DNA from: Clostridia bacterium
GTDB lineage: Bacteria > Bacillota > Clostridia > Oscillospirales > CAG-272
NCBI GenBank assembly: GCA_900767415.1
Contig: CAAFYZ010000056.1
Coordinates: forward strand, 1 to 21,116
Length of the DNA stretch: 21,116 nucleotides
Direction: 5' to 3'
The notes under the pieces are model-generated. The model saw only the letters and a list, made by a program, of their open reading frames with translations, ran no database searches and was not told the DNA's origin. A program made the position numbers and the translations under genes. Below are positions 6,908 to 14,927 of the stretch, in pieces; position 1 is the stretch's first letter; each line of letters opens with the position of its first letter.

Positions 6908-6996
6908 CCCGTCTCTTCTTCGTGAATTCCCAAAGTAAATTCCGACGCAGGTTCCGCCGTGGAATTTACGATGGGGATTCACACCCGTCTCTTCTT
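6908..6996. repeat. Imperfect palindrome flanked by 13-bp direct repeats
   Basis: The outer arms GTGAATTCCC (6922-6931) and GGGGATTCAC (6973-6982), and the inner arms GTAAATTCC (6935-6943) and GGAATTTAC (6961-6969), make a 61-bp nested inverted repeat. It is flanked on both sides by the 13-bp direct repeat CCCGTCTCTTCTT (6908-6920 and 6984-6996). This layout resembles a tiny non-autonomous mobile element with target duplications, or an operator/structured RNA upstream of the 7101 gene. No transposase is nearby. Confidence 0.5.
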
Positions 6997-7019
6997 TTGC
7001 GCGAAAGGGCGAAAAGCTA

Positions 7020-7049
7020 TTGACAAACCGAGAGACGGTGTGTTATACT
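7020..7049 (+). promoter_or_regulatory. Promoter of the acidic-protein/esterase pair
   Basis: TTGACA (7020-7025) and TATACT (7044-7049) with 18 bp between them give a predicted start near 7056, about 45 nt before the ATG at 7101. There is no other good promoter before the esterase gene, so the two genes are probably transcribed together. Confidence 0.75.
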
Positions 7050-7100
7050 CTATTTCGCAAATCGAAAATATGCGCGATCACTCCGCGCGGGAGGCATGCT

Positions 7101-7532
7101 ATGACTTTATACGAAGAGTTGTACTTTGAAATCACGGTGAACGGCGTAAAAGCCGATCTCAAAAAGTTTATCAAATATCTGAAGTCCGGAGAACTCGACG
7201 ACTTCTTCGATATCAGCGACGACTATATCTCCTATGACGACGACTTCGCGGCGGCGGACGATCAGGCGGTCACCGGATTCACCTTTACCAACGACGATCT
7301 CGGCGTGGAGATCGACGAATTCAATCCCGAAGACTTCCTCGACGCCTTCTGCAAGCCGGCAAAAAATCTGGATCTCTCCGGCAGACTCTACGATCTCGAC
7401 GACGAAGAGTACGTCTTCACAAGCGAGCGCGGCTCGACGAGCTATCTCAACACGAAAGAGATCAAACGCTTCAACGACGAGTTGGACGAAGAAGCGTATG
7501 AAGAAGACCGCGACGAAGACGAGGAACAGTGA
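7101..7532 (+). CDS. Acidic hypothetical protein
   Basis: This 143-aa protein has no function I can name. The start is the ATG at 7101, preceded by GGGAGG (7089-7094) at 6 nt. A longer frame from 7020 would begin inside the promoter and is rejected. The first ~35 residues (MTLYEELYFEITVNGVKADL) look like an ordered amphipathic domain. The rest is strongly acidic, with Asp/Glu-rich runs such as SDDYISYDDD, and the C-terminal tail is almost only Asp, Glu and Arg. There is no signal peptide or membrane segment, so it is cytoplasmic. Similar small acidic proteins occur in Clostridia, but I know of no assigned role. It is followed after 47 nt by the esterase gene, with no terminator between. Confidence 0.85.
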   Translation: MTLYEELYFEITVNGVKADLKKFIKYLKSGELDDFFDISDDYISYDDDFAAADDQAVTGFTFTNDDLGVEIDEFNPEDFLDAFCKPAKNLDLSGRLYDLDDEEYVFTSERGSTSYLNTKEIKRFNDELDEEAYEEDRDEDEEQ

Positions 7533-7579
7533 TTTTCCTGTAAATTGACAATAATTCTTTGCAAATCGGAGGATATTTC

Positions 7580-8644
7580 ATGAAAATCAAAGAAATCGAT
7601 CGAAACTTTGCTCTCCCCGAGACTGTCATGCGGGAGGGCGCCGTCCTTCACGACATCAGAGAGGCACCGTTCGCGATCTACGGACTGGAAGCCCCGGAGG
7701 ACTCCTCTCTCCCCTTCCATCGCATGGACCCTGCCGTTGCCGCGGCGACAAGTCCCGGTGTCGCCGAGCTGAACTTTCACACGGCGGGCGGACGGGTGCG
7801 CTTTTCGACCGACTCCCCTTATATTCTCCTTTTTTGCGAAACGAGTGCCCCCATATGCTGTATGCCGCACATGCCCCTCACCGGCTCGCAGGGTTTCGAC
7901 CTCTATGCCCGCGAGGGGGAGCGGGAAGTTTTTCGCAAGGCCTTTTTCCCGCAGGCAGAACAGACGGGCGCGACCGCTTTCTCCGGGGCGTATGACGCGC
8001 CGGAGAGGAAAATGACCTCCTACACGCTGAACTTCCCGCTGTACGGAACCTGTCGGCGGCTTCTGATCGGGCTCTCCCCCGATGCGGTGCTTGCCGAAGG
8101 CGAGCGTTACGAAGATCCGCTCCCCGTCCTGTTCTACGGCTCGTCGATCACGCAGGGTGCCTGCGCCTCCCGTCCGGGAACCTGTTATATCGCGGAACTT
8201 TCCCGCCGCTTCGGCTTCGATTATCGGAACTTCGGCTTTTCCGGCTCGGCGAAGGGCGAAGACGCCGTCGTCGATTATATGGCGTCTCTTCCGATGCGCG
8301 CCTTCGTCTCCGATTACGACCACAACGCCCCCTCGTCCGAACATCTGCGCGCGACCCTGCCGAATCTTTATCGCAAGGTGCGCGCGGCGCACCCCGGGAT
8401 CCCCTTCTTCTTTCTCTCCTCTCCCGGTGCGACCTGCGGGCTCGCTCGACGGGACGATATCTTCTCGATCTATAAAGAGGCGCGGCTCGCCGGGGACAGA
8501 AACGTCTTTTTCGTCGACGGTGCCGAAATGTTCCGCGGGGAATTCTCCGACGACTGTCTCGTCGATCACTGCCACCCGAACGACCTCGGCTTTTACCGTA
8601 TGTATAAGACCGTCGCAGAATATATGAAGGTCGTCTTCGACTGA
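7580..8644 (+). CDS. GxDLY/SGNH-hydrolase family esterase
   Basis: This 354-aa protein has two parts. The N-terminal ~175 residues are a beta-rich domain with the GFDLY motif (105-109) that defines the GxDLY accessory domain. The C-terminal part is an SGNH/GDSL hydrolase: block I FYGSSITQG (nucleophile Ser189), block II Gly in GFSGSAKGE, block III Asn249 in DYDHNAP, and block V VDHCHP with Asp329 and His332 completing the triad. Such enzymes remove acyl groups, often acetyl esters from carbohydrates; the substrate here is not shown. No signal peptide is visible, so it should act inside the cell. The ATG at 7580 has GGAGG (7568-7572) 7 nt upstream; seven residues further upstream in frame lack a ribosome site. 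Confidence 0.9.
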   Translation: MKIKEIDRNFALPETVMREGAVLHDIREAPFAIYGLEAPEDSSLPFHRMDPAVAAATSPGVAELNFHTAGGRVRFSTDSPYILLFCETSAPICCMPHMPLTGSQGFDLYAREGEREVFRKAFFPQAEQTGATAFSGAYDAPERKMTSYTLNFPLYGTCRRLLIGLSPDAVLAEGERYEDPLPVLFYGSSITQGACASRPGTCYIAELSRRFGFDYRNFGFSGSAKGEDAVVDYMASLPMRAFVSDYDHNAPSSEHLRATLPNLYRKVRAAHPGIPFFFLSSPGATCGLARRDDIFSIYKEARLAGDRNVFFVDGAEMFRGEFSDDCLVDHCHPNDLGFYRMYKTVAEYMKVVFD

Positions 8645-8744
8645 TCCGCCCCGCGGAGGCATTCGCGGCAAGCGTCTTTTTCAAAAGATACCCCGCCCCC
8701 GCCCGGGGCGGACGAAAAAATCGGCTGACGGAGAGAAATCTTCG
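8645..8744. other. Convergent intergenic region
   Basis: The region lies between the rightward esterase and the leftward transporter pair. A GC-rich hairpin CCGCCCC (8693-8699) / GGGGCGG (8705-8711) could stall the rightward transcript but lacks a T-tail. The leftward terminator stem begins at 8721. Confidence 0.5.
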
Positions 8745-8752
8745 TCAGCCGA
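8715..8752 (-). terminator. Terminator of the chromate-transporter pair
   Basis: A perfect 10-bp stem TCGGCTGACG (8721-8730) / CGTCAGCCGA (8743-8752) is followed on the minus strand by TTTTTT (8715-8720). The stop codon and last codons of the transporter gene (from 8745) lie inside the stem. Confidence 0.88.
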
Positions 8753-9320
8753 GTGCGTAAAATATCATGCCGAGTCCTGCGGAAACGAGAATCAGAAGAA
8801 TCGGGGACACGGCTTTTTTTCGTATCCGTCGGAAGAGCGCGGAAAAGAGCGCGAGCAGAAAGAATAAGACGATGCCGCGCCCGTCGGGCGACACGGGATC
8901 TCCCACCGTCGAAAAGCCGAACAACGCCTGCAGGCACAGGATCGCCGCCGTCGCGAGAATCAGCGCGATGACAGAGGGGCGCACCCCCTCCAAAAACGCC
9001 TGCACGCTCCGGTATTTCAGAAAATTCCGCATCACGGCGGCGATCAGAAGAAGCACGATAAAAGACGGAAGAACCACGCCGAGCGTCGCACAAAACGCAC
9101 CGAAAAGTCCCCCCTGTCGCGCGCCGATAAAGGTCGCCGCGTTCACCGCGATCGGTCCCGGGGTGGATTCCGAAACGGCGATCATGTCCAGAAGTTCCCG
9201 CTCGTCGAGCCACCCGTGGAGCAACACTTTTTCCCGTATGAGCGAGATCATTCCGTACCCGCCGCCGAAGGAGACGGCGCCAATCTGCAAAAAGGTCAGG
9301 AACAAATCAAGATAAATCAT
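8745..9320 (-). CDS. Chromate transporter family protein, second subunit
   Basis: This 191-aa single-domain member of the CHR (ChrA) family has the family signature near the N-terminus (FLQIGAVSFGGGYGMISLI, then SESTPGPIAVNAATFIG, about 45-65), followed by four to five hydrophobic segments. Short CHR proteins are encoded as adjacent pairs that act together as one anion transporter, exporting or exchanging chromate (or importing sulfate-like anions). True substrate is not shown. It overlaps the upstream partner by ATGA (9317-9320), so translation is coupled. Length is usual for the short class, and the gene ends in an intrinsic terminator. Confidence 0.93.
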   Translation of the reverse strand: MIYLDLFLTFLQIGAVSFGGGYGMISLIREKVLLHGWLDERELLDMIAVSESTPGPIAVNAATFIGARQGGLFGAFCATLGVVLPSFIVLLLIAAVMRNFLKYRSVQAFLEGVRPSVIALILATAAILCLQALFGFSTVGDPVSPDGRGIVLFFLLALFSALFRRIRKKAVSPILLILVSAGLGMIFYALG

Positions 9321-9889
9321 TTTCCCTCCCCCTTATTCCGAAGCCGCGGCAAAGACCACGCGCAAAGTCCGAGAAATCCGGCGAGAAGAATATAGTAAAT
9401 GGCGGAAAAGGTGACCGAAAAGACCGAAAACAAAATCATAGAGAGCAGGACGGCGAAGAAAATCACGAGAGAAAACGCCGTCTTTTTCATTCCCTTCCAT
9501 AGTTTCCACCCTGCGCCCGCAATGAGATAAACGACGCAGACCTGCACACCGCGGAACGCGCACGCCACAAGGTGAAGAGAAAGAAATGCGTCGAAAAAGA
9601 GCGAGATGACATACAAAATGACGAAGGACGGAAGACACACCGCCACCGTGGAGAGAAGCGCCCCGAAAAATCCGAGCAGGCGATAGCCGATGTAGGTCGC
9701 CGCATTGACGGCGATCGGTCCCGGCGTCGACTCGGCGATGGCGACCATATCCAAAAATTCGTCCTTCCCGATCCACTCCTTCTTCGTGACGACCTCCCCC
9801 TCCAGCAGTGCAATCATCGCATACCCGCCGCCGAAGGTGAAGAGTCCTATCTTCAGCATGGTGAAAAAAAGAGTCAGATATTTTTTCAT
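9317..9889 (-). CDS. Chromate transporter family protein, first subunit
   Basis: This 190-aa partner of the preceding CHR protein has the same signature: MLKIGLFTFGGGYAMIALLE, then AESTPGPIAVNAATYIGYR, followed by hydrophobic membrane segments and a short basic tail (RLRNKGEGK). The two proteins are homologous halves of the duplicated long-form ChrA and presumably sit together in the cytoplasmic membrane. The ATG at 9889 has GGAGG (9893-9897) only 3 nt upstream, a tight spacing. No strong promoter was found upstream; a large hairpin (9920-9962) separates it from the ATPase gene. Confidence 0.93.
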   Translation of the reverse strand: MKKYLTLFFTMLKIGLFTFGGGYAMIALLEGEVVTKKEWIGKDEFLDMVAIAESTPGPIAVNAATYIGYRLLGFFGALLSTVAVCLPSFVILYVISLFFDAFLSLHLVACAFRGVQVCVVYLIAGAGWKLWKGMKKTAFSLVIFFAVLLSMILFSVFSVTFSAIYYILLAGFLGLCAWSLPRLRNKGEGK

Positions 9890-9919
9890 ACGCCTCCATG
9901 GAATCGTTGCAGATTCTCG

Positions 9920-9962
9920 AAACAGAGGTTGCCAAAATCAACGATTTTGACAACCTCTGTTT
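9920..9962 (-). terminator. Large hairpin after the ATPase gene
   Basis: A 20-bp stem with one mismatch (9920-9939 paired with 9943-9962) closes around a 3-nt AAC loop and starts AAACAGAGGTTG. It begins 11 bases past the ATPase stop, and on the minus strand the 3' arm ends CTCTGTTT. It most likely works as an intrinsic terminator of the ATPase operon despite a short U-tract. Its place before the chromate pair also permits a regulatory role. Confidence 0.65.
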
Positions 9963-9972
9963 ACGTATCGTT

Positions 9973-12351
9973 TTATTTTGCCTTTTTAATCAGCCGATGA
10001 ATCGCGGCGTTCGCCACGTGTACCAAAACGGCAAACGCCATACTTCCGAGAGCGACGGCGACGACCGTGCCGGGGATTTTCGCGACCAGATCAAAGCCAA
10101 GCTGCATAAAGCCGGAGAGCACCGTGGCACAGACGAGGACGGCGAGTGCGAGGAAGACGGTCATGCCGACGGCGACGAACGCGCGCCACTTCGTATAGGG
10201 GATGCAGAGCATCCAAAGGTTCGCAAGTCCCGCGAGCGTAACGGCGATCATGGCAAGAACGTTCCGCTGTGCCGTACTCTCAAAAACGCCGCAGGCGCCG
10301 AGGAGTACCACGACAAAGACGGGGACGATCAGGGCGATCGCGTTCGGAATACTGTTTTTCAGAACGGTACGAATGAAGGATCCTTCAATCCGCTCGTTGT
10401 TCGGCTCCAGAGCGAGAAGTACCGAGGCGATACCGATGACGCAGAGTTCGAGGAGCATCAGCCCCTTCGGCTGGAAGGGATAGACGAACACGGGGACGGA
10501 GGTGAAAAGCGAGAGAAGACCGGTGATGACCGTTACGATCGACAGGGTAATGGTCAGAACCGTTTTCATCAGGAACAGCGTAGAGGAGCGGCGCACGTTG
10601 TTGATACAGCGACGCCCTTCTCTGACGACATCGGGCAGAGTGCCGAAGTCGGAGTCGAGCAGGACGATCTGCGAGACTTTACGCGCCATTTCACTGCCGT
10701 CCGCCATGGCGATCGCGCAGTTGCTCTCCTTCAGGGCGAGCGTGTCGTTGACACCGTCTCCCGTCATGGCGACGGTGTGCCCTTCGGCTTTCAGCGTCTT
10801 GACGAGCAGAACCTTCTGTTCCGGGGTTACTCTGCCGAAGACGGTGTATTCGTCCGCCGCGGCGACAAGTTCTTCGTCGCTCATCGTCTCGCAGGAGGCG
10901 TAGCGATCGGCGTTTTTCACGCCGACGCGGGCGGCGATCGCGGCGACGGTCGCGGCGTGGTCGCCCGAGATGATCTTCACGGCGACATCCTGCGACTGGA
11001 ATTTTTCAATGGTCTCTTTCGCGTTCGGACGGATTCTGTCGGAGACGGCGATCAATGCGATCGGCTCTCCTTCTTCCGCCGCAAGGTCCTCGTGACGGGC
11101 AAGCAGCAGAACGCGCTCTCCCGCCGCGGCGTATGCGCCGATCTGCTCTTCCATCGCGTCCGACACCTCGCATTTTACAAAATGCGGTGCGCCGACCGAA
11201 TAGGTCCCGATCCCGCGGAAGGTGGCGGCAGAATATTTTCTCGCCGAAGAAAAGGGTACTTTGTCGATCAGCGGATCGTCGTCCGCCGTGCCGAAATATT
11301 CGATCAGTGCCCGTGAGGTGGCGTTGATCGACTGCTCGGAACCTTCGATCAGCGACATGATGCGCCCGACCTCTTCCGCGGTGTGTGTGCCGAGGGGAAG
11401 AACCGCCGAAACACACATCGTGCCGTCGGTGATGGTCCCCGTCTTATCGAGGCAGACCACATCGGCGCTCGCCAGCATTTCGATCGAATACATATCCTGT
11501 ACGAGCGTGCGCTTGGTCGCCAGCGTAATGACGCTCAGCGTCAGTGTAACGGTAACGAGAAGATACATTCCCGCCGGGATCATACCGATCACGGCGCCGC
11601 AGGTCTGCAGGACGGAATCGGTCACGCTCCCCGTGGAGATCCTCTGAAAAATATACATAAAAACGGCGAGCGGCACCATCAGGCAGGCGATGTAAAACAG
11701 CAGTTTGTTCAGGTCGCGGAAGAGGTTGGACGCGGGCTTTTTGAATCCCTTCGCCGCCTTCTCGATTTTATGAATATAATTCTCCGCCCCGACATGAATC
11801 GTACGGCAGTCGATCTGCCCGCTGACAAGATAACTGCCGGCGAGAACCCTGTCCCCTTCGCTCTTGCGGATGGCGTTCGACTCCCCCGTCAGCATACTCT
11901 CGTTCGCCTCGGCAAGTCCCGACACCACGACGGCGTCCGCAAGAATCTGCTGTCCCATCGAGACACGCATCACGTCGCCGAGAACGATCTGTTCGGCGGC
12001 GATCTCCACCGCCTCTCCGTCGCGGATCACGACGGCGCGGGGGTCGGTGGTCACCGAGAGTTTTTCCACCGTATGCTTGGCACGACATTCCTGAATGATC
12101 GCGATCAGAATGTTCGGAATGATGACGGCGAGGAAGGTCAGGTTGGAATAACTCCGAAAGGCGATCATCAAGACGGCGATCAGTGCCCAGATCATATTGA
12201 AGAAGGTAAAGAGATCGTCGATCACGATCCGAAAATAACTTTTTCCGCTCTTCTCTCTGCTTTTGTTGACTTCGCCGCGGGCGGTGCGTTCCGCCACCTC
12301 GGCAGAGGTCAACCCGAGAGAACTCGTTGTTTCTTTTTCCTGCGTTTCCAA
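9973..12351 (-). CDS. HAD-IC family P-type cation ATPase
   Basis: This 792-aa ATP-driven cation pump of the cytoplasmic membrane has, in order: two N-terminal membrane helices (about 43-65 and 70-88), an actuator domain with TGES (155-158), membrane helices 3-4 (about 215-280), the phosphorylation motif DKTGT (Asp302), a nucleotide-binding domain, the hinge motif TGDGVND (530-536), and about six C-terminal helices. There is no N-terminal metal-binding domain, so it is unlikely to be a copper/zinc type. In helix 4 the usual PEGL is IPAGM, lacking the Glu. Ca2+ or a related cation is a guess. The start is TTG at 12351, 7 nt after AAAGGAG; no ATG fits. It follows the secreted protein by 43 nt, probably in one operon. 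Confidence 0.93.
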   Translation of the reverse strand: METQEKETTSSLGLTSAEVAERTARGEVNKSREKSGKSYFRIVIDDLFTFFNMIWALIAVLMIAFRSYSNLTFLAVIIPNILIAIIQECRAKHTVEKLSVTTDPRAVVIRDGEAVEIAAEQIVLGDVMRVSMGQQILADAVVVSGLAEANESMLTGESNAIRKSEGDRVLAGSYLVSGQIDCRTIHVGAENYIHKIEKAAKGFKKPASNLFRDLNKLLFYIACLMVPLAVFMYIFQRISTGSVTDSVLQTCGAVIGMIPAGMYLLVTVTLTLSVITLATKRTLVQDMYSIEMLASADVVCLDKTGTITDGTMCVSAVLPLGTHTAEEVGRIMSLIEGSEQSINATSRALIEYFGTADDDPLIDKVPFSSARKYSAATFRGIGTYSVGAPHFVKCEVSDAMEEQIGAYAAAGERVLLLARHEDLAAEEGEPIALIAVSDRIRPNAKETIEKFQSQDVAVKIISGDHAATVAAIAARVGVKNADRYASCETMSDEELVAAADEYTVFGRVTPEQKVLLVKTLKAEGHTVAMTGDGVNDTLALKESNCAIAMADGSEMARKVSQIVLLDSDFGTLPDVVREGRRCINNVRRSSTLFLMKTVLTITLSIVTVITGLLSLFTSVPVFVYPFQPKGLMLLELCVIGIASVLLALEPNNERIEGSFIRTVLKNSIPNAIALIVPVFVVVLLGACGVFESTAQRNVLAMIAVTLAGLANLWMLCIPYTKWRAFVAVGMTVFLALAVLVCATVLSGFMQLGFDLVAKIPGTVVAVALGSMAFAVLVHVANAAIHRLIKKAK

Positions 12352-12394
12352 GAGAATCTCCTTTATATTATCAATATATATTTACAAATCCTGT

Positions 12395-13324
12395 TTATTG
12401 AAAGAGGTCAAGCACATTGTCCGAGAGACGTCGCCCACCCGGTGTCATGCCGAGCGTCAGTCCGAGAGACGAAGCCGTGCCCGCCTCCCCGTTCGCTTCT
12501 TTGACACTCTTGTTGTATTCGCGGACGAGATACTTCAGCGTGGAATCCGCGGTGCGGACGCCCTCGACGGTAAAGTCCACGGTCTCCCGCATACGGAGCA
12601 GACGCAAAAGTTCTGCCGCATAGTTCTGTGCGCCCGTCGCGTTGTGTACGCCGGCGATAAAGTCGTTTGCCACCCGCTCGCACTCGAAAAGATACGCTTC
12701 CGCCTCGCGGTAGACCTTCTCCGCATCGGGAATCCCGGGATAATCGGGAAGAATCTCGGTGGAAAGATCCCGCATCGCGATCCACTGCGCACGCACCTCT
12801 TCGTAGGTCGTGGATGAGCCGATCGCCTTCGCGGCGGCGATGTAGGTCAAGGATGCCTGCTCGGGCTTGAAGAGTTCTTCGCGGATACGGTTCCTCTCAT
12901 ATTCCGCGGCAGAAACTCCGGGATACCCCGGCAGAGCGGTCGCCGCCGTGTAGAGCGCGTCCGCCTCCGAAAGTGCCGCGACCGTCGCGGAATAATCTTC
13001 TTCGTCGTGTGCCGCCGTCGCGCGGGTCATCGCCTCGATATACGCATCTGCCGCCGTCGCGACGGATGCCAGTTCTTCTTCGTAACGGGAAAGCTGCGTC
13101 TTCGCCTCTTTGACGCCTTCCGCATCGGCAAAGGATGCGTCATACAGATTTTTCGCATACGTGACCGCGCCGACGCGGTCTTCGTAGGTCGTCGTGCCCC
13201 CGATCTCCTCCACCGCGGAAAGGAAGGCGGCGGGATCTTCGACAGCGCACACCGCCGTCAACGCAAAGCACAGACAGAGCAACGCGCACAGCGTCGCCTG
13301 CGCGCATTTTACGAAAGTTCTCAT
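12395..13324 (-). CDS. Secreted helical protein of unknown function
   Basis: This 309-aa protein has a signal peptide: basic MRTFVK, hydrophobic core to about residue 25, probable cleavage after AVCA (27). The cysteine at 26 does not fit a lipobox. The mature part is Ala/Glu-rich and helical, with an internal duplication. Residues about 34-105 (from FLSAVEEIGGTTTYED) resemble about 160-230 (from TYIAAAKAIGSSTTYEE), and each is followed by a GYPG/DYPG turn-like motif. I do not recognise a named family. GAGGT (13330-13334) precedes the ATG by 5 nt. It has its own strong promoter and lies 43 nt before the P-type ATPase, which suggests a link to the envelope or cation handling, by context only. 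Confidence 0.85.
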   Translation of the reverse strand: MRTFVKCAQATLCALLCLCFALTAVCAVEDPAAFLSAVEEIGGTTTYEDRVGAVTYAKNLYDASFADAEGVKEAKTQLSRYEEELASVATAADAYIEAMTRATAAHDEEDYSATVAALSEADALYTAATALPGYPGVSAAEYERNRIREELFKPEQASLTYIAAAKAIGSSTTYEEVRAQWIAMRDLSTEILPDYPGIPDAEKVYREAEAYLFECERVANDFIAGVHNATGAQNYAAELLRLLRMRETVDFTVEGVRTADSTLKYLVREYNKSVKEANGEAGTASSLGLTLGMTPGGRRLSDNVLDLFQ

Positions 13325-13370
13325 ATCTCACCTCATAGAAGTCGCGCTTTCACGCGAGGTTGTTATTTTT

Positions 13371-13399
13371 ATTATACTATATCTTTATTATTTTTGCAA
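13371..13399 (-). promoter_or_regulatory. Promoter of secreted-protein/ATPase operon
   Basis: On the minus strand TTGCAA (13394-13399), a 17-bp AT-rich spacer and a perfect TATAAT (13371-13376) predict a start near 13364, about 40 nt before the ATG at 13324. Confidence 0.8.
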
Positions 13400-13439
13400 G
13401 GGCTCGCGCATAAAAAAACGCGCCTTCCGAAAAAGACGC

Positions 13440-13476
13440 AAAAAGAGCGTCCGCGGCAACGATTCTGCCACGGACG
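13440..13476 (-). terminator. Terminator of the germination-protein gene
   Basis: The stem CGTCCGCGGCA (13448-13458) pairs with TGCCACGGACG (13466-13476) with one mismatch. On the minus strand it is followed by CTCTTTTT (13440-13444 region), and it starts 9 bases after the stop codon at 13486. Confidence 0.85.
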
Positions 13477-13485
13477 GTCTTTGAT

Positions 13486-14892
13486 TCAGTCGTCGAAATC
13501 CTGCTTGCGCGTGCGGAAAAGCAGGCGGCGCATCGCCTGTCCGTTCCAGGGAATGAGGGGATAGAGATAGCCGTGCATATCGCCGACGGTACGGTTGCAC
13601 GCGACGAAGACGACGGTGAGCAAAAGTCCGAGGGCAAAGCCCCACACGCCGAGCAGTGCCGTCAAAGTCAGAATCATAATCCGCATGAATTTGATGGCAT
13701 AGCCGAGCTCGTTGTTCTGCTGGGCGAAGTTCGCGATCGCGACGAATGCCATATAGAGAATGACGTCCTCCGAGAGCCACCCTACCCCGACCGCAAAATC
13801 GCCGAGAATCAGCGCACCGACGACCGAGAGAGAGTTTGAGAGAATGTCGGGGGTGTTCATCGACGCTATTTTCAGACCGTCGATCGCCGCCTCGGCAAGA
13901 TAGAGCTGTAAGAGAATCGGCAGTGCGCCCGGCTCGTCGGGGATTAAAAACAGCAGGGCGTCGGGCAGAAGTGCCCGATATTCGAGCGCAAGATACCAAA
14001 GGGGCGTCGCCACCAGAGAAAGAAGAAGAATGAAGGTGCGCACGATGCGCAGATACGTCCCCGTAAAAGGGGGAAAATAATAATCGTCGGTCTGCTGAAG
14101 ATAATCGAAGATCGAGGTCGGCAGGATCATCGCCTGCGGCGACGTGTCGCAAAAAATCAGAATGCTCCCCTCCGCGACCTGTGCCGCCGCCGTGTCCGGC
14201 CGCTCGGTGGTCCGGATTTTCGGGAATGGGTTGCACCAGCGGGTGCGGATCAGACACTCGGCGAGACTCTGCGTGCCGAGGGTCAGCGACTTCGGACGGA
14301 CAGCGCGGATTTTTTTCTCGATCGCCGCCACCTTTTCCCCGTCGGCGACCCCGGCGAGATAGCAGACGACGATGTCGGTCTTCGACGCGCCGCCGAGATT
14401 GAAGTGCGCCATGGTCAGACGCGGGTCGCGGATCCTTCGGCGGAGCAGTGCGGTGTTCACGATCAGCGTCTCGACAAAGCCGTCGCGCGCCCCCTGCATG
14501 ACCTTGTCCCCCTCCGGTTCGCAGACCCCGCGGGAGGGGTAGGTGCGCAGGTCGATAAGAATCCCCTCCCCGGCAAAGGTCGACGAGAGAAGGAACGTCT
14601 GCCCCGACAGGACCCCTGTGAGTGCGGCATCCGTCGTTTTTACGATCTCCGCCTCCACGTACGGAAGGCGGGCGAGAAGCTCGGACGCCCTGCCGATCTT
14701 CTTCTCGGAGAGAAGGTATTGCATCAAGCGCTGGGTCTCGGTATCTTTGGTAAAACCGTCGATATAAAAGAAGGTCAGCGCCTCTTCCCCGACCCGCAGA
14801 TCGCGGCGGATAACGTCGAAGTTTTCTCCGACGCGAAGGCGCGCCGTTATCTCTTCCGCGTTGAGCGCGTAAGATTCCGTCAACTCTTTCAA
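13486..14892 (-). CDS. GerA-family spore germination protein (SpoVAF-like)
   Basis: This 468-aa protein has a large soluble N-terminal region, followed by the family motif NPFPKIRTTERPDTAAA (about 221-237) and a DTSPQAMILPTS segment. About five membrane helices follow in the C-terminal 180 residues, with a conserved DGLKIASMNTPDILSNS-type loop. GerA proteins sit in the spore inner membrane as germinant receptor A subunits. The DTSP...ILPTS...GTYLR pattern and lack of adjacent gerB/gerC genes make a SpoVAF-like or orphan role more likely. The start is TTG at 14892 with AAAGGAG 5 nt upstream; no ATG fits. It follows the FAD oxidoreductase by 35 nt and has its own terminator. Expression in the forespore would be expected, but no clear sigma-G site was seen. 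Confidence 0.92.
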   Translation of the reverse strand: MKELTESYALNAEEITARLRVGENFDVIRRDLRVGEEALTFFYIDGFTKDTETQRLMQYLLSEKKIGRASELLARLPYVEAEIVKTTDAALTGVLSGQTFLLSSTFAGEGILIDLRTYPSRGVCEPEGDKVMQGARDGFVETLIVNTALLRRRIRDPRLTMAHFNLGGASKTDIVVCYLAGVADGEKVAAIEKKIRAVRPKSLTLGTQSLAECLIRTRWCNPFPKIRTTERPDTAAAQVAEGSILIFCDTSPQAMILPTSIFDYLQQTDDYYFPPFTGTYLRIVRTFILLLSLVATPLWYLALEYRALLPDALLFLIPDEPGALPILLQLYLAEAAIDGLKIASMNTPDILSNSLSVVGALILGDFAVGVGWLSEDVILYMAFVAIANFAQQNNELGYAIKFMRIMILTLTALLGVWGFALGLLLTVVFVACNRTVGDMHGYLYPLIPWNGQAMRRLLFRTRKQDFDD

Positions 14893-14927
14893 AGCAGCTC
14901 CTTTCCCGCATTTTTGTATATTCTTCT

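Larger units (their letters stand above)
6399..7100. other. Gene-free stretch between CRISPR locus and next gene
   Basis: About 700 bp without a convincing gene. It contains hairpins (6422-6467, 6507-6522), promoter-like sequences on both strands (6648-6676 minus, 6831-6859 plus, 7020-7049 plus), short repeats such as two TTGCGTAT copies near 6831-6847, and a palindromic element at 6908-6996. Open frames here lack ribosome sites and show homopolymer-biased translations rather than protein-like composition. Confidence 0.7.

Noticed and set aside
7020..7100. Longer start of the acidic protein
   Set aside because: The frame begins at the -35 box of the promoter; GGGAGG precedes the ATG at 7101.
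7442..8671. 409-aa minus-strand frame over the esterase gene
   Set aside because: It is the antisense shadow of a gene with clear SGNH motifs, and its own translation is Arg/Gly-rich without motifs.
9317..9320. Frameshifted single long ChrA gene
   Set aside because: Each half has a complete CHR signature of its own and a proper ATGA start/stop overlap, as in known paired short-chain transporters.
9898..11316. 472-aa plus-strand frame over the ATPase gene
   Set aside because: Antisense shadow of the P-type ATPase, Asp/Arg/Gly-biased, no ribosome site.
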